Shown here in pieces: positions 50,642 to 59,914 of a stretch of 64,000 bases of DNA; positions within the stretch are counted from its first letter, which is position 1; the number at the start of each line of letters is the position of its first letter. The stretch spans positions 806,001 through 870,000 of the forward strand of contig NZ_MRDM01000014.1 of assembly GCF_002008165.1 (NCBI RefSeq). The letters are read 5' to 3'. Below the pieces are notes generated by a model. That model made no database searches. It was not told the DNA's origin and saw only the letters and a program-made list of their open reading frames with translations. Both the position numbers and the translations under genes were made by a program. Source of the DNA: Rhizobium laguerreae. Its GTDB lineage: Bacteria > Pseudomonadota > Alphaproteobacteria > Rhizobiales > Rhizobiaceae.

Positions 50642-51178
50642 ATGTCCGAAAACAAAGAGAACGAACCTCGCGGCCGAGCGCGCCTGCCGGATGGCGTACT
50701 CGTGCGCGCCGTTCGCCTGTCAGATGCGGAGGAGATCACCGATCTCATAAATCTGCCCGGCTACCGGGCCGGCACCTTGCGGCCGCCATACCAGAGGGTC
50801 GAGGAAGTTCGCAAGTACATGGAAAACCCGTCGCCGGGCGCACTCAACCTCGTCGTCACCCAGGACGGCAAAATCGTTGGCAATGGCGGCCTCAACCGTC
50901 TTTCCGGCCGCAGGCAGCACGTCGCCAGCATCGGCATGGGCGTGCATGACGATTTCATCGGCCGCGGCTTCGGACGGATCCTGCTCGGAGCAATGGTCGA
51001 TGCTGCCGACGACTGGCTCGATATCAAGCGGCTGGAACTGACTGTCTACACCGACAACGATGTTGCCATCGGCCTCTACCGGAAATTCGGCTTCGAGCAA
51101 GAAGGCCTGCTGAAGGCCTTCGGATATCGCGCCGGTCAATACGTCGATGCCTATACGATGGCGCGCCTCAGGCTATGA
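50642..51178 (+). CDS. GNAT family N-acetyltransferase
   Basis: This 178-residue acetyl-CoA-dependent transferase has a GNAT fold. VRAVRLSDAEEITDLINLPG begins it; motif A is IGMGVHDDFIGRGFGRILLG (Q/R-x-x-G-x-G/A pattern) and motif B is LTVYTDNDVAIGLYRKFGFE. It resembles the L-amino acid/spermidine N-acetyltransferase (RimI-like) group. The substrate is unknown. GGAG lies 7 bases before the ATG. Confidence 0.9.
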   Translation: MSENKENEPRGRARLPDGVLVRAVRLSDAEEITDLINLPGYRAGTLRPPYQRVEEVRKYMENPSPGALNLVVTQDGKIVGNGGLNRLSGRRQHVASIGMGVHDDFIGRGFGRILLGAMVDAADDWLDIKRLELTVYTDNDVAIGLYRKFGFEQEGLLKAFGYRAGQYVDAYTMARLRL

Positions 51179-51210
51179 GAAAACGCGGCTGCCGACTTGC
51201 CGTCAGCCCC

Positions 51211-53367
51211 TCACCCGCTGATCAGTGCCAGCCATTCGTCCTCGTCCATCGTCTGCACACCGAGTTCGCGCGCCTTGTCGAGCTTGGAGCCGGCGCCGGG
51301 GCCGGCGACGACGATGTCGGTCTTCTTCGAGACCGATCCCGCCACCTTGGCGCCAAGACTTTCCGCCCTCGCCTTTGCCTCGTCGCGGGTAAACTTTTCC
51401 AGCGAGCCGGTGAAAACCACGGTCTTACCGGCAACCGGGCTGCCTGCCGTCTTCGGTTGTTCGGCCTCCTCGGGCGTCACTTCCTCAAGCAGTCGGGTGA
51501 TCACCTCGACATTGCGCGGCTCCTTGTAGAATTCGACGATGGCCCGCGCCACAACTTCGCCGATACCCTCGATGGCGTTGAGATCGTTCCAGGCGTCGCC
51601 GGCAAGCGCCTCGGCCTCGCGCATTGCGGTTTCAAAGGCCGCATAGGTGCCGTAAGAACGCGCCAAGAGCTTCGCCGTGGTCTCGCCGACATGACGGATG
51701 CCGAGCGCGTAAATGAAGCGGTGGAGCGCAATGCTGCGCCGCTCGGTGATCGCCGCATAGAGCTTGCCGACGCTGACCTTGCCGAAGCCGTCAATATTCT
51801 CCAGCTTGGTCAGCGATTGCTGCTGACGCTTCTCCAGCGTGAAGATATCCGGCGCGGTGCGGATCTGCAGCGACGCGTCCTCGTTTTCGAAGAAGAAATC
51901 GATCTGCTTCGAACCGAGCCCTTCGATATCGAAGGCGTTTCGCGAAACGAAATGCTTCAGATGCTCCGTCGCCTGTGCCCTGCAAATGAAGCCGCCGGTG
52001 CAGCGGGTGACCGAATCGAGTTTGCCGGTCTTCTCATGTCTTTCACGCACGGCATGCGAACCGCAGACCGGGCAGGTCTTCGGAAATTCATAGGGCCTGG
52101 CCCCGGCCGGCCGCTTCTCCATGACAACGTCGAGCACCTGCGGGATCACATCACCTGCCCGCTGTACGATGACGGTATCGCCGATGCGGATATCGTGCTC
52201 GTCGTCGCGGATGCGCTCGCCGCTATTGCCGATGCCCCGGATGTAATCCGCGTTGTGCAGCGTCGCATTGGTGACGACCACGCCGCCGACGGTGATCGGC
52301 GTCAATCGCGCGACGGGTGTCAGGGCGCCGGTGCGGCCGACTTGAATGTCGATATTCTCGACGATCGTGAAAGCTTGCTCGGCAGGAAACTTGTGCGCCG
52401 TCGCCCAGCGTGGGCTGCGTGAGCGGAAGCCGAGCCGGGCCTGCAGCTCGAGACTGTCGACCTTGTAAACGACGCCGTCGATGTCGTAGTCGAGATCCGG
52501 ACGTTTGAGGCCGATCTCATCATAATGCGATAGGATGTCGGCGACCGAGTTCAGCCGTTTCATCAGCGGATTGACGGGAAAACCCCAGTCCTTGAAGGTC
52601 TGCACCATCCCAAATTGCGTATCTTCAGGCATCTCCGACATCTCGCCCCAGGCATAGGCGAAGAATTTCAGCTTGCGGCTCGCCGTCACCTTGGCGTCGA
52701 GCTGGCGCAGCGACCCGGCAGCGGTGTTGCGCGGATTGACATAGGTCTGCTTGCCCTCCGCCTCCATCTGCCGGTTCAGCGCCAGGAAGTCGCTCTTGGC
52801 CATATAGACTTCACCGCGGATCTCAACGACCGCGGGAACACCTTTCGGCAGCTCGTTAGGGATTTCGGCGATGGTGCGGATATTGGCGGTGACATTCTCC
52901 CCAGTCGTGCCGTCGCCGCGCGTCGCAGCCGTCGTGAGCCTGCCGTTCTCGTAACGGACAGACATCGACAGGCCGTCGATCTTCGGTTCGGCGGTAAAGG
53001 CGATCGACTGGTCCGGCAGCCGGCCGAGGAAGCGATAGACGCCGGCGACGAAATCCTGCACGTCCTCCTGCGAGAAGGTGTTGTCGAGCGACAGCATCGG
53101 CCGGGCATGGACGACAGGCGAGAAGGTGACGGAAGGCGCTGCACCGACATGCCGCGACGGGCTGTCCTCGCGGATCAGCTCGGGAAACCGCACTTCCAGC
53201 GCATCGTTGCGGCGCTTCAGCGCGTCGTAATCGGCATCCGAAATCTCCGGTTGGTCCTTGCCGTGATAGAGCGCATCATGATGCGCGATCTCCTTTGCCA
53301 GCCGCTCGAGCTCGGCGGCAGCCTCTTCGATCGTCAACGTGTCGACGGTGAAACCTTCGGTGGACAT
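51211..53367 (-). CDS. ligA: NAD-dependent DNA ligase LigA
   Basis: This replicative ligase has 718 residues. The adenylation-domain lysine is Lys129 in AEPKIDGLSMS, followed by the OB fold, a Cys4 zinc finger (CPVCGSHAVRE and TRCTGGFICRAQ), helix-hairpin-helix repeats and a C-terminal BRCT domain (GKTVVFTGSLEKFTRDEAKA). The length and order are standard. It follows recN and a DUF6886-like gene on the same strand. Confidence 0.96.
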   Translation of the reverse strand: MSTEGFTVDTLTIEEAAAELERLAKEIAHHDALYHGKDQPEISDADYDALKRRNDALEVRFPELIREDSPSRHVGAAPSVTFSPVVHARPMLSLDNTFSQEDVQDFVAGVYRFLGRLPDQSIAFTAEPKIDGLSMSVRYENGRLTTAATRGDGTTGENVTANIRTIAEIPNELPKGVPAVVEIRGEVYMAKSDFLALNRQMEAEGKQTYVNPRNTAAGSLRQLDAKVTASRKLKFFAYAWGEMSEMPEDTQFGMVQTFKDWGFPVNPLMKRLNSVADILSHYDEIGLKRPDLDYDIDGVVYKVDSLELQARLGFRSRSPRWATAHKFPAEQAFTIVENIDIQVGRTGALTPVARLTPITVGGVVVTNATLHNADYIRGIGNSGERIRDDEHDIRIGDTVIVQRAGDVIPQVLDVVMEKRPAGARPYEFPKTCPVCGSHAVRERHEKTGKLDSVTRCTGGFICRAQATEHLKHFVSRNAFDIEGLGSKQIDFFFENEDASLQIRTAPDIFTLEKRQQQSLTKLENIDGFGKVSVGKLYAAITERRSIALHRFIYALGIRHVGETTAKLLARSYGTYAAFETAMREAEALAGDAWNDLNAIEGIGEVVARAIVEFYKEPRNVEVITRLLEEVTPEEAEQPKTAGSPVAGKTVVFTGSLEKFTRDEAKARAESLGAKVAGSVSKKTDIVVAGPGAGSKLDKARELGVQTMDEDEWLALISG

Positions 53368-53479
53368 GGAACATCACTCCAGAGAATCTGGCCAGAAAAT
53401 CTGGATTGTTTTTAGAGCAAAATTTCCGGATGAAAAGAGAGGCTGGATATCCTGCATCGGGAAGATCGGTCTACCCCGC

Positions 53480-54007
53480 CTATTCCCAATCCCTGGCATT
53501 GCGCAGCCGGATGCCGCTGACATGCAGGCTGGTGTTCCAAAGGTTCTTCAACGGCCGCAGGCTATCGACTAGCCGAAGCTCCACCCTGCGCGGCGCAAAC
53601 TCCTGGTCGAGCCGCGAGATGGCGGTCCTCTCCAGGGGAATGACGCGTCTGCGGGCCACCCACATGCCAGCATCCTGAAGATCTTCGAAGCCCCCGGCCG
53701 GCATCTCGTAACGGTGGATCGTCTCCGCTTCGAGCCTTTCCAGCCAATGGCGCTCGACGTAGGCGACGGCCCGCCAGTCGCCGAACCAGTGCCGCCGTTC
53801 GGCCTCCGGCGTATCGGCTGTCGCCCAGAGCAGGATGCGGGGGCAATCGCGCGGAAAGAGATACATGAAATCATGATCGGCATCGATTGCCCAGACGAGC
53901 GGACCGTTCAACCATTCTCGGCCGGGCGCACGGGCAGATGGGACGCGAACCGGGCGCGGCTCGAACGCCGCAATACCGGAATCGTCGCTGAAATGGAAAA
54001 GCCGCAT
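53480..54007 (-). CDS. DUF6886-like protein
   Basis: This 175-residue soluble protein starts MRLFHFSDDSGIAAFEPRPV and contains WAIDADHDFMYLFPRDCPRI, HWFGDWRAVAYVERHWLERL and YEMPAGGFEDLQDAGMWVAR. This fits DUF6886, a family of unknown function. The start at 54007 matches the family N-terminus; the frame is open 31 codons upstream. It lies between recN (99 bases) and ligA (112 bases) on the same strand, so it may be part of that repair-gene run. Confidence 0.8.
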   Translation of the reverse strand: MRLFHFSDDSGIAAFEPRPVRVPSARAPGREWLNGPLVWAIDADHDFMYLFPRDCPRILLWATADTPEAERRHWFGDWRAVAYVERHWLERLEAETIHRYEMPAGGFEDLQDAGMWVARRRVIPLERTAISRLDQEFAPRRVELRLVDSLRPLKNLWNTSLHVSGIRLRNARDWE

Positions 54008-54106
54008 GGCATGAGCTCGTCGCCGATCGGGAAGCTTCAGCCCATATCGCGCCGCAGGATGATTGTCATCCCGCCGGCCCGGGCGGGAAGAGCATCGCAA
54101 GAAAAA

Positions 54107-55780
54107 TCAGCCGTTGCCGGCCAGCAGCCGCTTTGCCGCCGCCCTCGCCTCTTCGGTGACCGAAGCCCCAGCCAGCATACGGGCGATCTCCTCGGTGCGG
54201 TCCTTCTGCGCCATCGTCGCGACGCGCGTGGCGATCTTTTCCGAACCGTCGGCCGACGGTCCCTTGGAAATCAAGAGATGCGTCGCCGCCCGCGCCGCGA
54301 CCTGCGGCGCATGCGTGACCGACAGCACCTGCACCCGCTCCGACAGCCGCTTCAGCCGCTGGCCGATCGCATCGGCCACCGCACCGCCGACGCCGGTATC
54401 GATTTCGTCGAAGACGAGCGTCGGGGCCGATCCGCGATCGGCGAGCGCCACTTTCAGCGCCAGCAGGAAACGCGACAGCTCGCCGCCCGAGGCGACCTTC
54501 ATGATCGAGCCCGGTCGCGTGCCGGGATTGGTCTGGACATGGAACTCGACGACGTCGATGCCTTCGGCCAGCGCCTCGCCCGCATCCGTGGTGATCTCGA
54601 CCATGAAACGGGCGCGTTCGAGTTTCAGCGCCGGCAGCTCGGCCATGACGGCCCCGGCCAGTGCGGTTCCGGCATGATGGCGCTTGTCTGACAGCGAGCG
54701 CGCCGCCGCATCGTAATTTTCCCGCGCCAGGCCGACCTCGGCATCAAGCCGCGCAAGCCGCTCCTCGCCCGCGTCGAGATCGGCAAGATCTGCGATCATA
54801 CGGACGGCAAGCGCCGGCAGTTCGGTGACGGGAACGGAATATTTGCGCGAGGCGGCCCTGAGCGCGAAAAGCCGTTCCTCCACCCGCTCCAGCTCCCTGG
54901 GATCGTATTCGGTCTTGCGCAGTGCCGCCTCAACCTCCATCTGCGCGTTGGAAAGCTGGTCCAGCGCGGCATCGAGCAGCGTCACTGTGTCTTCGAGCAA
55001 TCCCGGCGCCTCATGGCTCTTGCGCTCCAGCCGGCGCACCAGCGAGGCGATATGGGGCACCGGCGAGGCATTGCCGTTCAGGAATTCGGACGCCTCGGCG
55101 ATATCGCCGGCGATTCGCTCGGCCTTCATCATCTTCTGCCTGTTATCGGCGAGCTCTTCCTCCTCGCCGTCCTGCGGCGAGAGCTTCTCGAGTTCTTCGA
55201 CGGAAGAGCGCAGGTAGTCGGCTTCGCGCGCCGCACTTTCCACCTTCTCGCGGTGCTTCTTCAGCGTCCGCTCGCTGTCGCGCCACAGGCGATAGAGCCG
55301 GGCGACCTCCGAAACCTCGTCGGTGAGGCCCGCGAAGGCGTCGAGCAGGGTGCGGTGAGCGTTGGTGTCGACAAGGGCGCGATCGTCGTGCTGTCCGTGG
55401 ATTTCGACCAGCAGCTGACCGGCCTGGCGCATCAGCTGCACGCTAACCGGCTGGTCGTTGACATAAGCCTTGGTGCGCCCGTCCGCCGATTGCTGGCGGC
55501 GGAAGATCAGATCGCCCTCGTCATCGATGCCGTTTTCACGCAGGAGGGTGCGGGCGCCGTGTTCCATGCCCACGTCGAACACCGCCGTCACCTGGCCCTT
55601 ATCCTCGCCATGGCGCACCAGATCGCCGTCGCCGCGCCCACCGAGCGCCAGCGACAGGCTGTCGAGCAGGATGGATTTGCCCGCCCCGGTCTCGCCCGTC
55701 AGCACGGAGAGGCCTATCTCGAAGGCAAGATCCAGCCGCTCGATCAGGACGATATCGCGGATCGAAAGCTGGATCAGCAT
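54107..55780 (-). CDS. recN: DNA repair protein RecN
   Basis: This SMC-like ATPase of 557 residues acts in double-strand break repair. Walker A GETGAGKS is at residues 29-36. A long coiled coil follows, then the C-terminal ABC signature ASGGELSRFLLALK and Walker B TLVFDEIDTGVGG. It starts 5 bases after bamD. The start MLIQLSIRDIVLIERL is typical. No LexA box was looked for successfully. Confidence 0.95.
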   Translation of the reverse strand: MLIQLSIRDIVLIERLDLAFEIGLSVLTGETGAGKSILLDSLSLALGGRGDGDLVRHGEDKGQVTAVFDVGMEHGARTLLRENGIDDEGDLIFRRQQSADGRTKAYVNDQPVSVQLMRQAGQLLVEIHGQHDDRALVDTNAHRTLLDAFAGLTDEVSEVARLYRLWRDSERTLKKHREKVESAAREADYLRSSVEELEKLSPQDGEEEELADNRQKMMKAERIAGDIAEASEFLNGNASPVPHIASLVRRLERKSHEAPGLLEDTVTLLDAALDQLSNAQMEVEAALRKTEYDPRELERVEERLFALRAASRKYSVPVTELPALAVRMIADLADLDAGEERLARLDAEVGLARENYDAAARSLSDKRHHAGTALAGAVMAELPALKLERARFMVEITTDAGEALAEGIDVVEFHVQTNPGTRPGSIMKVASGGELSRFLLALKVALADRGSAPTLVFDEIDTGVGGAVADAIGQRLKRLSERVQVLSVTHAPQVAARAATHLLISKGPSADGSEKIATRVATMAQKDRTEEIARMLAGASVTEEARAAAKRLLAGNG

Positions 55781-55785
55781 TGGCC

Positions 55786-56631
55786 TCAGGAACCGAGAAG
55801 AAGTTTCTTGCCCGCAGCCGCGATCCACGAGCCCTTGTTTTCACGCGGCTCGGCACCGCCGCTCTGCAGCAGCTTGTAGGAATCAGCATACCACTGGCTG
55901 TCGGGGTAATTGTGACCGAGAACGGCAGCGGCTGTCTGCGCCTCGTCGACGATGCCCATGGAGTAATAAGCTTCGACGAGACGCGCTAAGGCCTCTTCGA
56001 TCTGGTTCGTATTCGGATATTTCTCGACAACGATGCGGAAGCGCGAGATCGCGGCGAGATATTCCTTCCGCTCCATGTAATACCGGCCGATCTGCATTTC
56101 CTTGCCGGCGAGCTGGTCGCGCGCAAAGCGGATCTTGGCCTGTGCGTCGTCGACGTATTCGGAGTTCGGATAATTGTCGACGACAGCCTGCATCGCCTCG
56201 ATCGTCTTGGCCGAGGCGCGCTGGTCCTGCGTCACGTCGACGATCTGCTTGGAATAGGTGAGACCGATCAGATACTGCACATAGGCGGCATCCTGGGACT
56301 TCGGATATTGCGACATGTAGCGGTTGCCGGAAGCAAGCGCATCGTCCAAGCGGCCTTGGCGGTATTTGACGAAGGTGCTCATCACAAGCGCCTTGCGCGC
56401 CCATTCGGAGAACGGGTTCTCGCGGTCGATCGCGTCGAACTTGCGCCCCGCTTCCGCCATGTTGCCGGCCTTCATATTGGCAAGGCCCTGGGTGTAGAGC
56501 ACGTCGGGCGGATCGGTTTCGAGGCCGAGCTTGGTGATGTCGATATCGGGGTCCGACTGGCAACCGGAGATCAAGGCGCCTGCGCTGAGCACCAGAAGCG
56601 ATGCGAACAAAGCACGCGCTGTCTTCATCAT
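55786..56631 (-). CDS. bamD: Outer membrane assembly lipoprotein BamD
   Basis: BamD is a component of the beta-barrel assembly machine. Its 281 residues start with a lipoprotein signal and lipobox LISGC (Cys24). Five TPR-like repeats follow, with DVLYTQGLANMKAGNMAEAG, NPFSEWARKALVMSTFVKYR and RNVKYRQGRLDDA-like blocks. Start ATG at 56631 or 56628; GAAGG is just upstream. It is followed by recN with a 5-base gap. Confidence 0.94.
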   Translation of the reverse strand: MMKTARALFASLLVLSAGALISGCQSDPDIDITKLGLETDPPDVLYTQGLANMKAGNMAEAGRKFDAIDRENPFSEWARKALVMSTFVKYRQGRLDDALASGNRYMSQYPKSQDAAYVQYLIGLTYSKQIVDVTQDQRASAKTIEAMQAVVDNYPNSEYVDDAQAKIRFARDQLAGKEMQIGRYYMERKEYLAAISRFRIVVEKYPNTNQIEEALARLVEAYYSMGIVDEAQTAAAVLGHNYPDSQWYADSYKLLQSGGAEPRENKGSWIAAAGKKLLLGS

Positions 56632-56860
56632 ACCTTCAGATCCTGCATAACCCATTCGAAAGAACCCCACTGCTGCCGCTCTCTCCACGGCAGCCACGCC
56701 TCGCTGGCGTTTCTAGCCACAAATGTGCATCAAGAGCAACGCAATGATAAGGCATTAACGCATTTTTGTGGCAGCAGCTGCAGAAATGACCGGCTTTTCA
56801 ACTTCTTCCCGACCTGTGGCGGCCAAGCATCGGCCTATTGCCGCAGACGTGCCCGGACAT

Positions 56861-56888
56861 AAAAAAACCGCCTCCGGGAAAGAGGCGG
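56861..56888 (-). terminator. Terminator after lpxC
   Basis: On the minus strand CCGCCTC and GAGGCGG pair in a 7-bp stem followed by TTTTTTT, 26 bases after the lpxC stop. Confidence 0.85.
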
Positions 56889-56913
56889 CCTGGTCTTGAG
56901 ACTATGCTGGAGG

Positions 56914-57870
56914 TCATGCCGACCAGGGAGCGAATTCCGAAGCGCTGACTGCGATCAGTTCGCGGGCAGCGACACGCTGGCGCGGCGTCGACGTCTCCAC
57001 AACCTCGTAGGCGGAGGGATCGGCGAGCAGCGCCTTCAGCGCATTGGCGTTCATCTTGTGACCACCGCGATAAGAACGGTAGCAGCCGATGAACTGGGCG
57101 CCGGCAAGCGACAGATCGCCGACGGCATCGAGCGTCTTGTGGCGGACGAATTCGTCCTTGGCGTAACGCAGTCCTTCGACGTTGATGACGGTGTTGTCGT
57201 CCGAAATGACGACGGAATTTTCGAGTGAAGAGCCGAGCGCGTGGCCCGACGCCCAGAGACGCTCGACATCGCGCATGAACCCGAAGGTGCGGGCGCGGGA
57301 AAGCTCGGCCTTGAAGACGGCGGCAGTCATGTCGCCGGCCCACTTCTGCCGGCCGATCAGCGGGCAATCGAAATCGATCTCGACTTCGAAGCGCGTGCCG
57401 TCATAGGGGCGGAATTCGCTCCAGGAGCCGCCATGCTCGATTCGCACCGGCTTGGTGATCCGGATATAGCGGCGCTTGACGCCGAGCGAAACGAGACCGA
57501 CCTGCTCGATCGCTTCGACGAAGGGCAGCGAGCTGCCGTCCATGATCGGCATTTCGGAACCCTGCACCTCGATCACCACATTGTCGAGGCCGAGCGCATA
57601 GACGGCGGCCATGACATGCTCGATCGTCGCAACCGAATGGGCGGGCGAGAAGCCGAGCACGGTGCAGAGGTCGGTGTTGCCGACCTGCGAGGAAACGGCC
57701 TTGAGTTCGGTGATATCGCCATTGTCATGCAGGCGCTGGAAAACGACGCCGGTGCCCGATTCGGCCGGGTTCAGGGTGATCGAAACGTCGGCGCCCGAAT
57801 GGACCCCGATGCCCGAAAGCGTCACGGGACGCGATACCGTCGTTTGAAAACCCAGCAAGCCAATCGCCAT
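56914..57870 (-). CDS. lpxC: UDP-3-O-acyl-N-acetylglucosamine deacetylase LpxC
   Basis: LpxC is the zinc deacetylase that commits the cell to lipid A synthesis. It has 318 residues, a zinc His in TIEHVMAAVYALGLDNVVIE (His85), and the catalytic HKTLDAVGDL and HKMNANALKAL segments. AAAGGCAG precedes the ATG at 57870. It follows ftsZ on the same strand, as in the dcw cluster of alphaproteobacteria, and has its own terminator. Confidence 0.96.
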   Translation of the reverse strand: MAIGLLGFQTTVSRPVTLSGIGVHSGADVSITLNPAESGTGVVFQRLHDNGDITELKAVSSQVGNTDLCTVLGFSPAHSVATIEHVMAAVYALGLDNVVIEVQGSEMPIMDGSSLPFVEAIEQVGLVSLGVKRRYIRITKPVRIEHGGSWSEFRPYDGTRFEVEIDFDCPLIGRQKWAGDMTAAVFKAELSRARTFGFMRDVERLWASGHALGSSLENSVVISDDNTVINVEGLRYAKDEFVRHKTLDAVGDLSLAGAQFIGCYRSYRGGHKMNANALKALLADPSAYEVVETSTPRQRVAARELIAVSASEFAPWSA

Positions 57871-58084
57871 AAATTCTGCCTTTATTCTTCCGCACCGGCG
57901 GTCTGTCCGATCGGCGCGGTCATCGTTTATTCTGCAGCCGGAGCCTGTCAAAAGGTCTCCTGGGGCAGTTTCGTTGCACCATACTTACGTGCGCCGGCGC
58001 TCCAATCCAAATCACTGTTTCTTTCGCTTTGTTACGAAGTCACGCGATTGAAATCATTTGCGAATCACGGGCGAAAAAACAGCA

Positions 58085-58110
58085 ATGCCCGGGACCTTGA
58101 TCCCGGGCAT
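58085..58110 (-). terminator. Terminator after ftsZ
   Basis: A perfect 10-bp stem ATGCCCGGGA/TCCCGGGCAT with a 6-base loop is followed on the minus strand by TGCTGTTTTTT, 22 bases after the ftsZ stop. Confidence 0.75.
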
Positions 58111-58131
58111 GAGAGGTGCCGAAGCACGGCC

Positions 58132-59859
58132 TCAGTTCGACTGGCGACGCAGGAATGCCGGGATTTCCAGCTGGTCGTCTTCCTGCATCATCCGGGCCTG
58201 CGGAACCGCGCGACCCTGGTCGTCGAGGTTGCCGCGACGCGGTGCGTAGAGGCTTGCCTCCGGCGACAGCGGACGGCGCTGCTGCGAAGCGGCCGGCGGT
58301 GCTGCGGTCATATCGGCGGCAACGGCGTCGTCGTCGCGGCGGCCAAGCGAATTGGTGATTCGCTTGAGCAGACCCATCGGACCGCGCTCTTCGGCCGCAT
58401 GCGCGGAAGCCGGCTGCGCACGGTGATCGAGTTCGGCCTGAACGACCGGCGGGAAATCCTCGACCTTCGGCATGCGCATCGGTTCGGGCGCCTGACGGAT
58501 GGTCGGCTCCTGCCGGACGGGCTGCTGGTGCACCGGCTGCTGCTGGACGGGCTGCTGGATCGGCTGGCTCATCACCGGCGCCGGAGCCTGCTGCTGCACC
58601 TGAGGACGCATTGCCGGAGCTTCCGGTGCAGGCGCGAAGATCTTGCTCTGCGGACGGAAGGTTTCCTGCTGTGCCGCCGGCTGCTGCAGCGGTGCGGCAG
58701 CACGCGGGGCCGGAATTTCGAGCTCGCGTTCCATCTCGGCTTCGCGGATGGTCTGCGCGATCGGATCCATGGCCTTCGGTGCCTGCATCACGGGGGCAGG
58801 CTGAACTGCGGCCGCTGCCGGAGCAACAGCCGCCGAGGGACGGATAACCGGCCTTGCTGCCGGCTGGAGGTTCCGTTCGGCGGCTTCGTTCATCGCCCGG
58901 TCGATGCCGGTTGCGACGACCGAGACGCGAATGATGCCTTCGAGCGATTCATCGAAAGTGGCGCCGAGGATGATGTTGGCGTCCGGATCGACTTCCTCGC
59001 GGATGCGGGTCGCGGCTTCGTCGACTTCGAAGAGGGTGAGGTCGCGACCGCCGGTGATGGAGATCAGCAGACCCTGGGCGCCCTTCATCGAGGTTTCGTC
59101 GAGCAGCGGGTTGGCGATCGCAGCCTCTGCGGCCTGCAGCGCGCGGCCGGAGCCGGAAGCTTCGCCGGTGCCCATCATCGCGCGGCCCATCTCGCGCATC
59201 ACCGAGCGGACGTCGGCGAAGTCGAGGTTGATGAGGCCTTCCTTGACCATCAGGTCGGTAATGCAGGCAACGCCCGAATAGAGAACCTGGTCAGCCATGG
59301 CGAAGGCATCGGCGAAGGTCGTCTTGTCGTTGGCAATGCGGAAGAGGTTCTGGTTCGGAATGACGATCAGCGTATCGACAGACTTCTGCAGTTCCTGGAT
59401 GCCCATCTCGGCCAGGCGCATGCGGCGCCCGCCTTCGAAATGGAACGGCTTGGTGACGACGCCGACCGTCAGGATGCCCTTGTTGCGGGCCGCCTGTGCG
59501 ACAACCGGGGCAGCACCTGTGCCGGTGCCGCCGCCCATGCCGGCGGTGACGAAGCACATATGCGTGCCGTTCAGGTGATCGACGATCTCGTCGATGCACT
59601 CCTCGGCGGCCGCGCGGCCGACTTCCGGCTGCGAGCCGGCACCGAGGCCTTCGGTGACGTTGACGCCGAGCTGAATGATGCGCTCAGCCTTCGTCATCGT
59701 CAGCGCCTGCGCATCCGTGTTGGCGACGACGAAGTCGACGCCCTGGAGGCCGGCGGTAATCATGTTGTTGACGGCATTGCCGCCACCGCCGCCAACGCCG
59801 AACACGGTGATGCGCGGCTTCAGCTCTGTGATGTCAGGCTTTTGCAGCTTGATGGTCAT
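58132..59859 (-). CDS. ftsZ: Cell division protein FtsZ (long form)
   Basis: FtsZ is the tubulin-like GTPase that forms the division ring. The first 320 residues are the conserved core: GVGGGGGNAVNNM, the signature GGGTGTG at 109-115 and NTDAQAL. The remaining 250 or so residues are a linker rich in Gln, Pro and Ala (QQQ/QQPVQQQPVHQQPVRQ-type), making 575 residues against 383 in E. coli. The tail ends with DQLEIPAFLRRQSN, the FtsA/ZipA-binding-like C-terminal peptide. It has AAGGA upstream and follows ftsA by 55 bases. A second, short FtsZ may exist elsewhere, as in other rhizobia. Confidence 0.97.
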   Translation of the reverse strand: MTIKLQKPDITELKPRITVFGVGGGGGNAVNNMITAGLQGVDFVVANTDAQALTMTKAERIIQLGVNVTEGLGAGSQPEVGRAAAEECIDEIVDHLNGTHMCFVTAGMGGGTGTGAAPVVAQAARNKGILTVGVVTKPFHFEGGRRMRLAEMGIQELQKSVDTLIVIPNQNLFRIANDKTTFADAFAMADQVLYSGVACITDLMVKEGLINLDFADVRSVMREMGRAMMGTGEASGSGRALQAAEAAIANPLLDETSMKGAQGLLISITGGRDLTLFEVDEAATRIREEVDPDANIILGATFDESLEGIIRVSVVATGIDRAMNEAAERNLQPAARPVIRPSAAVAPAAAAVQPAPVMQAPKAMDPIAQTIREAEMERELEIPAPRAAAPLQQPAAQQETFRPQSKIFAPAPEAPAMRPQVQQQAPAPVMSQPIQQPVQQQPVHQQPVRQEPTIRQAPEPMRMPKVEDFPPVVQAELDHRAQPASAHAAEERGPMGLLKRITNSLGRRDDDAVAADMTAAPPAASQQRRPLSPEASLYAPRRGNLDDQGRAVPQARMMQEDDQLEIPAFLRRQSN

Positions 59860-59914
59860 GGTACCTGTTCCTTCTCTCTCTGGCCGCATCGCCACGCCGG
59901 CCAATTACGCAATT

